Positions 51,052 to 63,060 of a DNA stretch of 64,000 nt are shown one piece after another; positions within the stretch are counted from its first letter, which is position 1, and each line of letters opens with the position of its first letter. The stretch spans positions 1 to 64,000 of the forward strand of contig NZ_JADIVZ010000009.1 of the NCBI RefSeq assembly GCF_015319165.1, written 5' to 3'. The notes under the pieces are model-generated. The model made no database searches. It was not told the origin of the DNA and saw nothing but the letters and a program-made list of their open reading frames with translations. This DNA comes from Nocardioides acrostichi (lineage in GTDB: Bacteria > Actinomycetota > Actinomycetes > Propionibacteriales > Nocardioidaceae). The position numbers were made by a program, and so were the translations under genes.

Positions 51052-52191
51052 TCAGTCGGCGGATCGGCCGGCGGAGAAGGCCCGCTCGACGTCGTCGGTG
51101 ACGAGCACGCCGAACACGCTGCCGTCGTCCTCGACCAGGAGGTACTCACTCGCCGGGTGCAGGCCGATCGCGCGCACGAGATCCTCGCCGGTCAGCCCCG
51201 CCGGCAGTGTCAGCCCCTCGACGAGCGTGCGGGCGACGGTGGCCGTCGCGATCCATGGACGCCGGTCCTCGGGCGTGGCCATCAGCGCGGCCTCGCTGAC
51301 CACACCCACCGGCGCCCCGGCGGGAGTGGTGGTGATGATGCCACCGGCCTCGGCCTCCTGCGCCCGGCGCACGGCCTCGGCCAGCGGCAGGTCGGAGGGC
51401 ACCGCGAGGGAGCGTCGCGCGAGATCGCGTGCGACCAGGCGGGGAAGCCGCGCCCGGATCGCGGCCGTGGTCATCGCCGAGGTGGCCCCGGTCCAGAGGA
51501 ACACCGAGACCATGAAAGCCAGCGCCCAGTCGACGATGTCGGGGCGGGTGTCGAAGAGGGCCTCCTGGGCCAGCGGCCAGGCGAGCGCCGCGACGGCTGC
51601 CACGCGCCCTCCCCAGCCTGCGACGACCGTGCCCCGCCGCGGACTGCCCGTGAGGCCCCAGACGCCGGCGCGCAGCACCCGACCGCCGTCGAGCGGCAGC
51701 CCGGGCACGAGGTTCAAGACGCCGACCAGCAGGTTGGCGCCGGCCAGGCCCTGGGCCGCCAGCAGCACCAGTCCACCCGGCAGGACGCCGGTCAGGAGCA
51801 GCGCGACGCCGCCGACGGCGATGGAGGTGATCGGACCGACGACGGCCACGAGGAACTCATCGCGCGGACGCCGCGCCTCGCCCTCGATGGTGGTCATGCC
51901 GCCCAGGAAGTGCAGCGTGATCGCGCCGACCGGCAGGCCCAACCGTTGCGCCATGAGCGCGTGCGAGGCCTCGTGCAGCAGCACCGACCCGTAGAGCAGG
52001 ACGGCGAACGCCACGCCGGCGACGTACTTCAACGCCCCGAGGCCGGGCTGGGTCTGCTCGACGACCGGCGCCATGAGGACCGCGATGAGGGCGGCGACGA
52101 CGAACCACGACGAGCTCACCAGCACGTCGCTGCCCGCGATGCTGCCGACCCGGATGGTGCCGGGCGGCCGCGGGGCGGGGCTCTGGCTCAC
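51052..52191 (-). CDS. Site-2 protease family (M50B) with CBS domains, Rip3-like
   Basis: 379 aa. Zinc metalloprotease embedded in the membrane: HEASH (HExxH) in SVLLHEASHALMAQRLGLPV and the third ligand Asp in GVLNLVPGLPLDGGRVLRAG. About six helices in the first 240 residues, then two CBS modules (LAVPSDLPLAEAVRRAQEAE, GIITTTPAGAPVGVVSE, LLVEDDGSVFGVLVTDDV) which usually sense adenosine ligands. Cleaves membrane anchors of regulators or stress factors; substrate unknown. GTG 52191 follows TAGCCT by 6 nt, a leaderless signature. Diverges from the RecB-like gene. Confidence 0.92.
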   Translation of the reverse strand: MSQSPAPRPPGTIRVGSIAGSDVLVSSSWFVVAALIAVLMAPVVEQTQPGLGALKYVAGVAFAVLLYGSVLLHEASHALMAQRLGLPVGAITLHFLGGMTTIEGEARRPRDEFLVAVVGPITSIAVGGVALLLTGVLPGGLVLLAAQGLAGANLLVGVLNLVPGLPLDGGRVLRAGVWGLTGSPRRGTVVAGWGGRVAAVAALAWPLAQEALFDTRPDIVDWALAFMVSVFLWTGATSAMTTAAIRARLPRLVARDLARRSLAVPSDLPLAEAVRRAQEAEAGGIITTTPAGAPVGVVSEAALMATPEDRRPWIATATVARTLVEGLTLPAGLTGEDLVRAIGLHPASEYLLVEDDGSVFGVLVTDDVERAFSAGRSAD

Positions 52192-52197
52192 ACCGTG

Positions 52198-52242
52198 AGG
52201 CTAGCGTGGCGGGGCGAGCGTGTCGGTCCCGGCGTCTAGGGT
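52198..52242. promoter_or_regulatory. Divergent leaderless promoters (protease / RecB-like gene)
   Basis: Minus strand TAGCCT (52198-52203) is 6 nt from GTG 52191; plus strand TAGGGT (52237-52242) is 6 nt from ATG 52249. Both genes therefore probably have leaderless transcripts from a 57-bp intergenic region. Confidence 0.5.
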
Positions 52243-52248
52243 CGCAGC

Positions 52249-53112
52249 ATGAGCACGACAGCAGTGGCCGGGGTCTCCCCCGCCGAGGCGCACTCGAGCC
52301 CGGTCGACGGTGTCGAGGTGCTGGGCGCGCTCTCACCCAGTCGGGCCGCGGACTTCATGTCCTGCCCGCTCATGTACCGGTTCCGGTCGGTCGACAAGAT
52401 CAGCGAGCCGCCCACCACCGACCAGCTGCGCGGCACGGTGGTGCACAAGGTGCTCGAGACGCTCTTCGACCTGCCCGCCCACGAGCGCACACCAGAGGAG
52501 GCCGCGAGACTGCTGACGCCGTCCTGGGAGGCGCTCCTCGAGGCCACTCCGGCTCTCGACGAGGAGCTCGACGACGCGCTCGACGGTGCCGATCGCGAGC
52601 GGTGGCTCGAGTCGTGCCGCACCGTCATCGACCGCTGGTTCACCCTCGAGGACCCGACCCGTCTCGAGCCGGCCGAGCGCGAGCTCTACGTCGAGACGGT
52701 GCTGGACTCCCGGTTGCTGCTGCGCGGGTTCATCGACCGGGTCGACGTCGCCCCCGACGGTGCCGTGCGGGTCGTCGACTACAAGACCGGTCGTGCTCCC
52801 GGCCCCGGGTTCGAGGCCAAGGCGCTGTTCCAGCTCAAGTTCTACGCGCTGGTGCTGTGGCGCACCCGCGGGGTCGTGCCCGCGGTGCTCCAGCTCGTCT
52901 ACCTCGGCAGCGGCGAGGTGCTGCGCTACGAGCCCGACGAGCACGACCTGCTCGCGACCGAGCGCAAGGTCGAGGCGGTCTGGGAGGCCATCCGACGCGC
53001 CACCGACGAGCAGGACTGGCGACCTCGGCGCGGCGCCGCGTGCTCGTGGTGCACCCACCAGTCACGGTGTCCGGAGTTCGGGGGCACACCTCCACCGCTG
53101 CCGGTCCAGTAG
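52249..53112 (+). CDS. RecB-family PD-(D/E)XK exonuclease with probable Fe-S cluster
   Basis: 287 aa. Cas4/AddB-like nuclease domain: LSPSRAADFMSCPLMYRFRS, RGTVVHKVLETLFDLPAHER (His), RGFIDRVDVAPDGAVRVVDY and KTGRAPGPG (D...D-Y-K catalytic core), FQLKFYALVLWRTRG. Cys39 in the first segment and C265, C268, C274 in ACSWCTHQSRCPEF match the four-cysteine iron-sulfur clasp of AddB/Cas4 nucleases. Stand-alone members occur throughout Actinobacteria; the role is presumed DNA end processing. Leaderless signature upstream. Confidence 0.92.
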   Translation: MSTTAVAGVSPAEAHSSPVDGVEVLGALSPSRAADFMSCPLMYRFRSVDKISEPPTTDQLRGTVVHKVLETLFDLPAHERTPEEAARLLTPSWEALLEATPALDEELDDALDGADRERWLESCRTVIDRWFTLEDPTRLEPAERELYVETVLDSRLLLRGFIDRVDVAPDGAVRVVDYKTGRAPGPGFEAKALFQLKFYALVLWRTRGVVPAVLQLVYLGSGEVLRYEPDEHDLLATERKVEAVWEAIRRATDEQDWRPRRGAACSWCTHQSRCPEFGGTPPPLPVQ

Positions 53113-53146
53113 GTTCTCCTCCAGCAGGGGGCCGGTCCAGGAGGCG

Positions 53147-53837
53147 TCAGGCTCCGGCGCGCCCCGTGCCGGCGAGGGCCTCGGCGTGCAGCCGACCCAT
53201 CGCGGCGGCGTCCAGGCCCTCGAGACCCGGGGCGAAGACGCGACGCTCACCCGGTGGCACGGCTACGTGGTGGGGCACGACGAGTACTCCGCAGCCGGCG
53301 GCCGACGCCGACGTGGCGCCCGTGCCGGAGTCCTCGATCGCCAGGCAGTCCTGCGGGTCAAGTCCCAGCCCACGGGCCGCCATCAGGTAGGGCTCGGGGT
53401 CGGGCTTGCCGGCGGAGACGGCGTCGCCGGTGACGACGATGTCGAACGCCTCGTCGGGGAGCTGCTCGAGGATCGGGTCGACGAACCTCCGCCACGACAT
53501 CGTCACCAGCGCGCAGGGCACGCCGGCGTCACGCAGGTCGGTCAGCAGCTCTCGGGCTCCCGGCCGCCAGGGCACCTCGTCGCGCACGCGCTCGACCACG
53601 CCGTCGAGAAGCTCCTCGACGATCTGGGCAGGGGTGCGGTCGATGCCCATGCCGTCGCGGATGACGCGCCCGGACTCCAGCAGGTCGTTGCCGACCAGTT
53701 CGAGCGCCTGCTCGTGGCTCCAGGTGCCGCCGTGACGCTCGGCCATGGCGAACTCACACGCGATCCAGTACGGCTCGGTGTCGACGAGCGTGCCGTCCAT
53801 GTCCCAGAGCACGGCGGCCGGCAGGCCGCCGATGAGC

Positions 53838-53845
<8 letters not shown>
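53147..53845 (-). CDS. HAD-family hydrolase (beta-phosphoglucomutase-like)
   Basis: 232 aa. HAD motif [17 protein letters not shown] (nucleophile Asp15, acid/base Asp17), motif [15 protein letters not shown], motif III Lys in [18 protein letters not shown], motif [18 protein letters not shown]. Subfamily with alpha-helical cap between motifs I and II, typical of phosphatases on sugar phosphates or similar. The ATG overlaps the metH stop by 8 nt, so it is probably cotranscribed with methionine synthase; a metabolic link is not evident. Confidence 0.92.
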
Positions 53846-57566
<3,721 letters not shown>

Positions 57567-57599
57567 GAGGCGGGCTCCTCTCGGTCGGCGTCCGGTATC

Positions 57600-57629
57600 C
57601 GGAATGCCTGCTCACATCGTGGCATTCCG
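57600..57629. promoter_or_regulatory. 9-bp inverted repeat upstream of metH
   Basis: CGGAATGCC (57600-57608) and GGCATTCCG (57621-57629) are perfect inverted arms around a 12-nt loop in the 119-bp region between metH and the PAC2 gene. It may be an operator or a 5'-UTR hairpin of metH. The region is too short for a cobalamin riboswitch and I see no SAM riboswitch pattern. Confidence 0.45.
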
Positions 57630-57673
57630 TCGGGACGCCCCGAAATCGTCGCGGGCGCGTGAACCCTCCCCAC

Positions 57674-57679
57674 TAGGCT
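57674..57679 (+). promoter_or_regulatory. Leaderless -10 box of the PAC2 gene
   Basis: TAGGCT followed by GGTGCG (6 nt) and GTG 57686. Supports this GTG as start and an mRNA without leader. Confidence 0.45.
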
Positions 57680-57685
57680 GGTGCG

Positions 57686-58534
57686 GTGATCGAGTTCGAC
57701 GACGTGCCGGAGCTGGTGGACCCCCTCGTCATCGCGGCCTTCGAGGGCTGGAACGACGCCGCCGACGCGGCGTCCGGCGTCGTCGACCACCTGCTCGAGG
57801 TCTGGGACGCCAAGGTCGTCGGCACGTTGGACCCCGAGGAGTTCTACGACTTCCAGGTCAACCGGCCGGTGGTGGGCTCCGACGAGCGGGGCTTTCGTCG
57901 GCTCACCTGGCCCACGACCCGCATCGCCGTCGCCTCTCCCCCGGGCTTCGACCGCGACATCATCCTCATCCGCGGCATCGAACCGAACATGCGGTGGCGG
58001 CAGTTCTGCGCCGAGCTGCTGGCCGCCGTCGACGACCTGGGCGGGCGGATGATCGTGACCCTGGGCGCCTTGCTGGCCGACACCCCGCACACGCGTCCGA
58101 TCCCGGTCACCGGCACCGCCAGCGAGCCCGAGCTGGTCGACCGGCTCAAGCTCGAGCAGTCGACCTACGAGGGGCCCACCGGCATCGTCGGGGTCTTCCA
58201 GGACGCCTGCGTGCGCCTGGACCTGCCTGCCGTCTCGTACTGGGCCGCCGTGCCGCACTACGTGGCCCAGCCGCCGTGCCCCAAGGCCACGCTGGCCCTG
58301 CTGGGCCAGCTCGAGGATCTGCTGCAGGCCTCGATCCCCCTCGGCGAGCTGCTCGAGGATGCCCGCGCCTGGGAGCGCGGCGTCGACGAGCTCTCGGAGG
58401 AGGACGAGGACATCGCCGACTACGTGCGGTCGCTGGAGGAGACCCGCGACACCGCGGAGCTGCCCGAGGCCTCCGGCGAGGCCATCGCCCGCGAGTTCGA
58501 GCGCTACCTCAAGCGTCGTCAGTCAGACGATTGA
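57686..58534 (+). CDS. PAC2 family protein (proteasome-assembly-chaperone-like)
   Basis: 282 aa. Recognised by the opening DPLVIAAFEGWNDAADAASG and by LPAVSYWAAVPHYVAQPPCP and ATLALLGQLEDLL near the end; the fold is shared with archaeal and eukaryotic proteasome assembly chaperone 2 and is common in Actinobacteria. Biochemical role in bacteria is not established; core-particle assembly is a plausible but unproven suggestion given the proteasome genes 13 kb away. The C-terminus is acidic (SEEDEDIADYVRSLEE). Converges with mshC; the gap is filled by short repeats. Confidence 0.88.
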   Translation: MIEFDDVPELVDPLVIAAFEGWNDAADAASGVVDHLLEVWDAKVVGTLDPEEFYDFQVNRPVVGSDERGFRRLTWPTTRIAVASPPGFDRDIILIRGIEPNMRWRQFCAELLAAVDDLGGRMIVTLGALLADTPHTRPIPVTGTASEPELVDRLKLEQSTYEGPTGIVGVFQDACVRLDLPAVSYWAAVPHYVAQPPCPKATLALLGQLEDLLQASIPLGELLEDARAWERGVDELSEEDEDIADYVRSLEETRDTAELPEASGEAIAREFERYLKRRQSDD

Positions 58535-58588
58535 CCCCTCGAGGGACAGTTCCTGACCCCTCGAGGGACATTTCTCGACCCCTCGTGG
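58533..58588. repeat. Short tandem palindromic repeats between convergent genes
   Basis: GACCCCTCGAGGGACA occurs at 58533-58548 and 58555-58570, and a decayed third copy GACCCCTCGTGG at 58577-58588; the period is 22 bp. Each full copy contains the perfect palindrome CCCTCGAGGG. The array fills exactly the space between the stop of the PAC2 gene and the stop of mshC. It may act as a bidirectional terminator, or be a copy of a dispersed intergenic repeat family. Confidence 0.7.
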
Positions 58589-59830
58589 TTAGAGGGCCAG
58601 CCCGAGGGCGGCGTCGAGCACCGTGAGGACGCCGGCGCCGGCGTCGGCGTCGGTGGTGTCGGCCAGCGTGCCTTCGCCGAGAGTGGCGGTCGCCCAGACG
58701 TCGACGGCCGCGACGGCGGCGGGGGCGTCGAGGTCGTCGGCCAGCGCGGTGAGCACGGCATGCACGACGGGCTCGGCGGGAGCACCGGCGCCGAGCGAGA
58801 TCGCGCGTCGCCAGCGTGCGAGCAGGTCGATGGAGTCGAGCAGCTCCTGGTCGGTCCATTCCCAGTCGCTGCGGTAGTGGTGGCGCAGCAGCGTGAGCCG
58901 GATGGCCATCGGGTCCACCTCGGCGAGACGGAGCGAGGAGACGAAGACCAGGTTGCCCTTGGACTTCGACATCTTCTCTCCGTCGTAGGCGACCATGCCG
59001 GCATGGGCGTAGGCCCGGGCGAAGGGCGTCCCCGGCCTGGCGACCTGGGCATGACCCGCGCACATCTCGTGGTGTGGGAAGACGAGGTCGGATCCGCCGC
59101 CCTGCACGTCGAACGCGCCGCCGAGGTACTCCATCGCGATGGCCGCGCACTCGACGTGCCAACCGGGGCGGCCCGGACCGAACGGGCTCGGCCACGACGG
59201 CTCGCCCGGACGCTCCGCACGCCACACGAGGCAGTCGAGCGGATCCTTCTTGCCGGGTCGCTCCGGATCTCCACCGCGCTCGCCGAAGATCGCGAGCATC
59301 GCCTCGCGGTCGAGGTTGCTCTCCGCACCGAACGCCGGGTCGGCGGTCACCGAGAAGTACAGATCCCGCTCGACGGCGTACACCGCGCCCGCGTCCTGCA
59401 TGCGGCCGATGAGGTCGATCACCAGGGGGATCGACTCCACGGCGCCGATGTAGGCATCGGGCGGTTGCACGTGCAGCGCCTCCATGTCCTCTCGGAACAG
59501 CGCCGTCTCGCGCTCGGCGATCTCCTGCCAGGCGACCCCGACCTTGTCGGCGCGCTCGAGCAGCGGGTCGTCGACGTCCGTGACGTTCTGCACGAACCGG
59601 ACGTCGTGGCCGGCGCTGCGCCAGGCGCGACCGAGCAGGTCGAACGCCACGTAGGTCGCGGCGTGACCGATGTGCGTGGCGTCGTAGGGCGTGATGCCGC
59701 AGACGTAGAGACGAGCCGGGCCCTCACCGGGCGTCACGTCGAGCCGACCGCCACTCGCCGTGTCGTGCAATGACACCGGTGGGCCCGTCACGTCGAGGGT
59801 CGGGATGTCGGAGGCAGACCACGCACGCAT
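58589..59830 (-). CDS. mshC: Cysteine--1-D-myo-inosityl 2-amino-2-deoxy-alpha-D-glucopyranoside ligase
   Basis: 413 aa. Cysteinyl-tRNA-synthetase relative that joins cysteine to GlcN-inositol in mycothiol synthesis. [20 protein letters not shown] carries the zinc Cys and the HIGH motif; [20 protein letters not shown] and [18 protein letters not shown] carry the other zinc ligands; [13 protein letters not shown] is the KMSKS loop. The N-terminus [12 protein letters not shown] and the absence of an anticodon domain distinguish MshC from CysS. ATG 59830 follows TAGGCT (59837-59842) by 6 nt, a leaderless signature. Last gene of a conserved actinobacterial cluster. Confidence 0.96.
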   Translation of the reverse strand: MRAWSASDIPTLDVTGPPVSLHDTASGGRLDVTPGEGPARLYVCGITPYDATHIGHAATYVAFDLLGRAWRSAGHDVRFVQNVTDVDDPLLERADKVGVAWQEIAERETALFREDMEALHVQPPDAYIGAVESIPLVIDLIGRMQDAGAVYAVERDLYFSVTADPAFGAESNLDREAMLAIFGERGGDPERPGKKDPLDCLVWRAERPGEPSWPSPFGPGRPGWHVECAAIAMEYLGGAFDVQGGGSDLVFPHHEMCAGHAQVARPGTPFARAYAHAGMVAYDGEKMSKSKGNLVFVSSLRLAEVDPMAIRLTLLRHHYRSDWEWTDQELLDSIDLLARWRRAISLGAGAPAEPVVHAVLTALADDLDAPAAVAAVDVWATATLGEGTLADTTDADAGAGVLTVLDAALGLAL

Positions 59831-59863
59831 GGGGCGAGCCTAGACACCCCTCTCGCGCGAGCC

Positions 59864-60637
59864 TCAGAAGGGCGGCCACGGGATCGCCGGGCCACCCCCG
59901 CGCGGCACCGGCATCACACCCCGCCCGACCAGCCGATCGCAGCGGCGCGCGAGACAGTCGATCTCGAGCGGGCCGAGCAGCGGCGCGAGGAGGTCGTGGA
60001 GCGTCGACCCCAGACCCGCCCGCACGCGCAGGACGGCCTCGAGTTCGTCGTCCGTGAGCGGCTGCCCCGCCCACCCCCACAGCACGGTGCGCAGCTTGTC
60101 CTCGCTGTGGAAGGCGATGCCGTGGTCGACGCCGAGACGCCGGCCGTCGGTCATCTCCAGCACGTGCCCGCCCTTGCGGTCCGCGTTGTTCACGAGTGCG
60201 TCGAAGACCGCCATCTGCCGCAACGTGGGGGTGTCCTCGTGCACCAGGGAGATGTCGCGGTCACGAGCGTCGATGCCGTCGAAGACGTGCAGGTAGCCCG
60301 CGGGCACCTCCCCCTCGGGCACGATCGTGACCGCGCTCTGATCGGGGTCGGGCTCGGCCCACACCTGCACCATGCCCTCGCCGTGCGGACCGTCGCCGAG
60401 CCAGGTGGGCGGCACGAGCACGGGCAGTGACTCCCCCGCGAACGTCTCGGCCACGTGGAAGGCCGCCACCTCACGGTGGGCCAGCACCGCACCCGGGAAA
60501 TCCCACAGCGGACGCTCGCCCGCGATCGGCTTGTACACGACCTGGGTAGCGGTGCCACCGTCGCGCAGCGTGCCCACGAAGGTCGCGTTGCTGGCGGGCA
60601 TCACCCGGCCGTGCAGCTCCATCTCACCCGTCAGCAC
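59864..60637 (-). CDS. SCO1664 family protein, kinase-fold-like
   Basis: 257 aa. Actinobacterial family found beside mshC. Features of the PI3/4-kinase or HipA-like fold can be seen: MPASNATFVGTLRDGG (loop), VVYKPIAGERPLWDFPGA (Lys in YKP), then MAVFDALVNNADRKGGHVLE (D..N-N-A-D-R-K catalytic-like loop) and LGVDHGIAFH (DHG metal-binding-like). No activity has been assigned as far as I know. The GTG start follows the DUF3090 gene by 15 nt, and mshC begins 33 nt downstream. No signal peptide. Confidence 0.87.
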   Translation of the reverse strand: MLTGEMELHGRVMPASNATFVGTLRDGGTATQVVYKPIAGERPLWDFPGAVLAHREVAAFHVAETFAGESLPVLVPPTWLGDGPHGEGMVQVWAEPDPDQSAVTIVPEGEVPAGYLHVFDGIDARDRDISLVHEDTPTLRQMAVFDALVNNADRKGGHVLEMTDGRRLGVDHGIAFHSEDKLRTVLWGWAGQPLTDDELEAVLRVRAGLGSTLHDLLAPLLGPLEIDCLARRCDRLVGRGVMPVPRGGGPAIPWPPF

Positions 60638-60652
60638 CGACCGCCGCCCGCC

Positions 60653-61231
60653 TCAGACCGGGTCGCGGCGCCGGAAACCGTTGGCGCGCACGCACAGGTG
60701 GCCGTCGGGGTCGATCGGCTCACCGCAGAACGGGCAGGCGGGGCGCCCGGCCTCGAGCACGCTCTCGCTGCGCTGCACGAACGCGCGGGCCGCGCCGGGC
60801 TCGAGGCGCACCAACAGCACCTCCTCGGGCTCGGGCTCCTCGAAGTCCTGGTCGACCTGGTCGGGTGCGACCACGGCGGCCTCGGAGAAGGGGAAGACCT
60901 CGATGACGACCCGCTCGTCGTCGGGATCCCACGACAGCGTCATGGTGCCGGCCCGGAACTCCTCCTCGATCGGTTGCTCCAGCGGCCGGTTGTCGGCGAG
61001 GTCGAGCGGCGCGACGGCCGGGACCACGCCGCGACTGCGCTCGCTGCTCATCACCTCGTCGAGCAGCTCGTCGACCCGCTCCGCGAGAGCCGCCACCTGC
61101 TGCTTCTCCAACGACACGCTCACCATGCGTGCTCCCAGGCGGGCCTGGAGGAAGAACGTGCGCGAGCCGGGCTCGCCGACGGTGCCGGCGACGAATCGCT
61201 CGGGCGGGTCGAAGCGGTGGACGACGGGCAT
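60653..61231 (-). CDS. DUF3090 family protein with C-terminal zinc knuckle
   Basis: 192 aa. Recognised by HRFDPPERFVAGTVGEPGSR and TFFLQARLGARMVSVSLEKQ at the N-terminus; middle region is acidic (EEPEPEEVLLVRLEPG). The C-terminus ACPFCGEPIDPDGHLCVRAN with Cys-x2-Cys plus His/Cys looks like a zinc knuckle, and is followed by GFRRRDPV. Unknown function, conserved with mshC in Actinobacteria. ATG 61231 follows TAGGCT (61238-61243) by 6 nt, so it may have its own leaderless promoter inside the end of the phosphatase gene. Confidence 0.9.
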   Translation of the reverse strand: MPVVHRFDPPERFVAGTVGEPGSRTFFLQARLGARMVSVSLEKQQVAALAERVDELLDEVMSSERSRGVVPAVAPLDLADNRPLEQPIEEEFRAGTMTLSWDPDDERVVIEVFPFSEAAVVAPDQVDQDFEEPEPEEVLLVRLEPGAARAFVQRSESVLEAGRPACPFCGEPIDPDGHLCVRANGFRRRDPV

Positions 61232-61240
61232 GGGGCCAGC

Positions 61241-61993
61241 CTAGGCAGGTGCCGGTTCGCCGGACTCCCCCGGACCGGCGCCCCCGCCCACCGCGGCGTC
61301 GGCCGAGCCGCGGGCGGTCGAGCGGCGGCGCCCCTTCTTCTGGGGCACCAGCCAGGCGAGATCCCCCGCGTGGGTGTTGCTCGCGAGCACGTAGGGGCGC
61401 TGCTCGGTGTAGCGCACGATCGAGAGGGACGCGGGGTCGACGTTGATGCGCTGGAAGAGGTCGAGGTGCATGCCGAGCGCGTCGGCCAGCACGGACTTGA
61501 TGATGTCGCCGTGACTCACCGCGACCCACACGGCGTCGGCACCGTGCTCGGCGCTCACCGCGGCGTCGTGACGGCGCACGGCGTCGACGGCACGCGCCTG
61601 CATCGTGGGCAGCGACTCACCGCCCGGGAAGGCCGCCGCCGAGGGCTGGGTCTGCACCGTGCGCCAGAGCTTCTCCTTCGCCAACTCGCCCAGTCGGCGC
61701 CCCTGCCAGTCGCCGTAGTCGCACTCGGCGAGGCCCTTCTCGACCACCGGCGTCAGCGGGTCACGTCCGCGTCGCTTCGGTTGGGATGCGAGCAGCACCC
61801 GCGAGGTCTGCCGGCACCGCTCCTGGGGACTCGTCACGAGGGCGGCGAGCGGTACGGCGGCCAGCCGCTCGGCAGCCCGCTCGGCCTGGCGTCGTCCGGT
61901 CTCGTCGATCTTGACTCCCGGGGTGCGTCCGGCGAGTACGCCCGTGGCGTTCGCGGTCGTGCGACCGTGTCGGACGAGGATGACGGTGGCCAT
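61241..61993 (-). CDS. Histidine phosphatase family protein (MSMEG_4193-type)
   Basis: 250 aa. Phosphoglycerate-mutase-like fold: catalytic His9 in VILVRHGRTTANATGVLAGR (RHG motif), LVTSPQERCRQTSRVLLASQ, proton donor Glu in EKGLAECDYGDWQGRRLGEL, second catalytic His in VWVAVSHGDIIKSVLADALG. Substrate unknown; linked with DUF3090, SCO1664-type and mshC genes in Actinobacteria. C-terminal 40 residues are Gly/Ala-rich. ATG 61993 follows TAGAGT (62001-62006) by 7 nt, a leaderless signature, and diverges from corA. Confidence 0.92.
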   Translation of the reverse strand: MATVILVRHGRTTANATGVLAGRTPGVKIDETGRRQAERAAERLAAVPLAALVTSPQERCRQTSRVLLASQPKRRGRDPLTPVVEKGLAECDYGDWQGRRLGELAKEKLWRTVQTQPSAAAFPGGESLPTMQARAVDAVRRHDAAVSAEHGADAVWVAVSHGDIIKSVLADALGMHLDLFQRINVDPASLSIVRYTEQRPYVLASNTHAGDLAWLVPQKKGRRRSTARGSADAAVGGGAGPGESGEPAPA

Positions 61994-62000
61994 GCTGGAG

Positions 62001-62018
62001 ACTCTATGCGTCTACGGT
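62001..62018. promoter_or_regulatory. Overlapping divergent leaderless promoters (phosphatase / corA)
   Basis: Minus strand TAGAGT (62001-62006) is 7 nt from the phosphatase ATG; plus strand TACGGT (62013-62018) is 6 nt from GTG 62025 of corA. The two -10 boxes are 6 bp apart, so RNA polymerase cannot occupy both at once. Confidence 0.45.
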
Positions 62019-62024
62019 GAGCCC

Positions 62025-63005
62025 GTGATCGTCGACAGCGCTGTGTACCGCCACGGGACGCGCATCCCCGTTGACTGCCACGCCCACGACTACGCGGCGC
62101 TGCGCGCCGAGGCTGCGCGCGACGGCGGCTTCTGCTGGGTCGGGCTCTACAAGCCGAGCGCCGGCGAGCTCGGCGAGGTGGCCGAGGCGTTCGGTCTGCA
62201 CCCGCTCGCCGTCGAGGACGCCGTCTCGGCGCACCAGCGGCCGAAGCTCGAGCGGTACGGCGACAGCCTCTTCCTCATCCTCAAGACGCTCTGGTACGTC
62301 GACTCCGAGGACGCCGTCGAGACCGGCGAGGTGAACCTCTTCGTGGGCCGCGACTTCGTGGTGACCGTGCGGCACGGGCGTGGTTCGGAGTTGGCCTCGG
62401 CCAGGCACACCCTCGAGGGTCAGGAGCAGGTGCTCACGCACGGACCCTCCTCGGTCGTGTACGCCGTGTGCGACCGCGTCGTCGACGGCTACACCTCCGT
62501 GGTCGGCGAGCTCCAGGTCGACGTCGACGAGGTCGAGGAGTCGGTCTTCAGCCCTGAACGCACCAACGACTCGATGCGCATCTACACGCTCAAGCGCGAG
62601 ATCGCGGAGGTGCGGCGGGCCGTGATGCCGCTGCGCGACCCGATGCGCCGGTTCTCGGTTGGCGAGGTTCCCGGTGTCGACGGCGAGGCCGCCCCGTTCT
62701 TCCGCGACGTGCTCGACCACCTCAACCAGGCCGCGGAGGTCGTCGACACCCTCGACAGCCTCCTCTCCACCGCTTTCGACGCCCACGTCGCGCGCATCTC
62801 GATGCAGCAGAACGAGGACATGCGCAAGATCTCCGCCGGCGCCGCGATCGTCGTCGTCCCGACCCTCATCGCGGGGGTCTACGGCATGAACTTCACGTCA
62901 ATGGGTGTCCTGAACATGCCCTTCGGCTTCCCGCTCGCTCTTCTCCAGATGATCGGCTCCGCTGCGCTGATCTGGTGGCTGATGAAGCGATGGGGCTGGC
63001 TCTAG
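62025..63005 (+). CDS. corA: CorA family magnesium/cobalt transporter with replaced C-terminus
   Basis: 326 aa from GTG 62025. Large cytosolic N-domain (DGGFCWVGLYKPSAGELGEV, HPLAVEDAVSAHQRPKLERY), long helix with RISMQQNEDMRKISAGAAIV, first membrane helix VVVPTLIAGVYGMNF with the GMN selectivity motif (Gly287), and second helix ALLQMIGSAALIWWLMKRWG. Pentameric Mg2+ channel. A second CorA C-terminus, NFTHMPELDW onwards, lies at 63474-63591, so the present 3' end (62897-63005) is a replacement. An alternative start is ATG 61992, but it lacks the TANNNT spacing. Confidence 0.93.
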   Translation: MIVDSAVYRHGTRIPVDCHAHDYAALRAEAARDGGFCWVGLYKPSAGELGEVAEAFGLHPLAVEDAVSAHQRPKLERYGDSLFLILKTLWYVDSEDAVETGEVNLFVGRDFVVTVRHGRGSELASARHTLEGQEQVLTHGPSSVVYAVCDRVVDGYTSVVGELQVDVDEVEESVFSPERTNDSMRIYTLKREIAEVRRAVMPLRDPMRRFSVGEVPGVDGEAAPFFRDVLDHLNQAAEVVDTLDSLLSTAFDAHVARISMQQNEDMRKISAGAAIVVVPTLIAGVYGMNFTSMGVLNMPFGFPLALLQMIGSAALIWWLMKRWGWL

Positions 63006-63060
63006 CCGAGCGACCGTAGGGACCCCAGGGCTCGTCGTTCCCTCAGGCGATTAGAGACGC

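Noticed and set aside
57567..57685. Cobalamin or SAM riboswitch upstream of metH
   Set aside because: Only 119 bp to the divergent gene and no B12-box-like or SAM-type core seen; only a simple dyad is present.
58589..59830. Cysteinyl-tRNA synthetase
   Set aside because: Length of 413 aa, [10 protein letters not shown] start, lack of anticodon-binding domain and cluster context indicate MshC.
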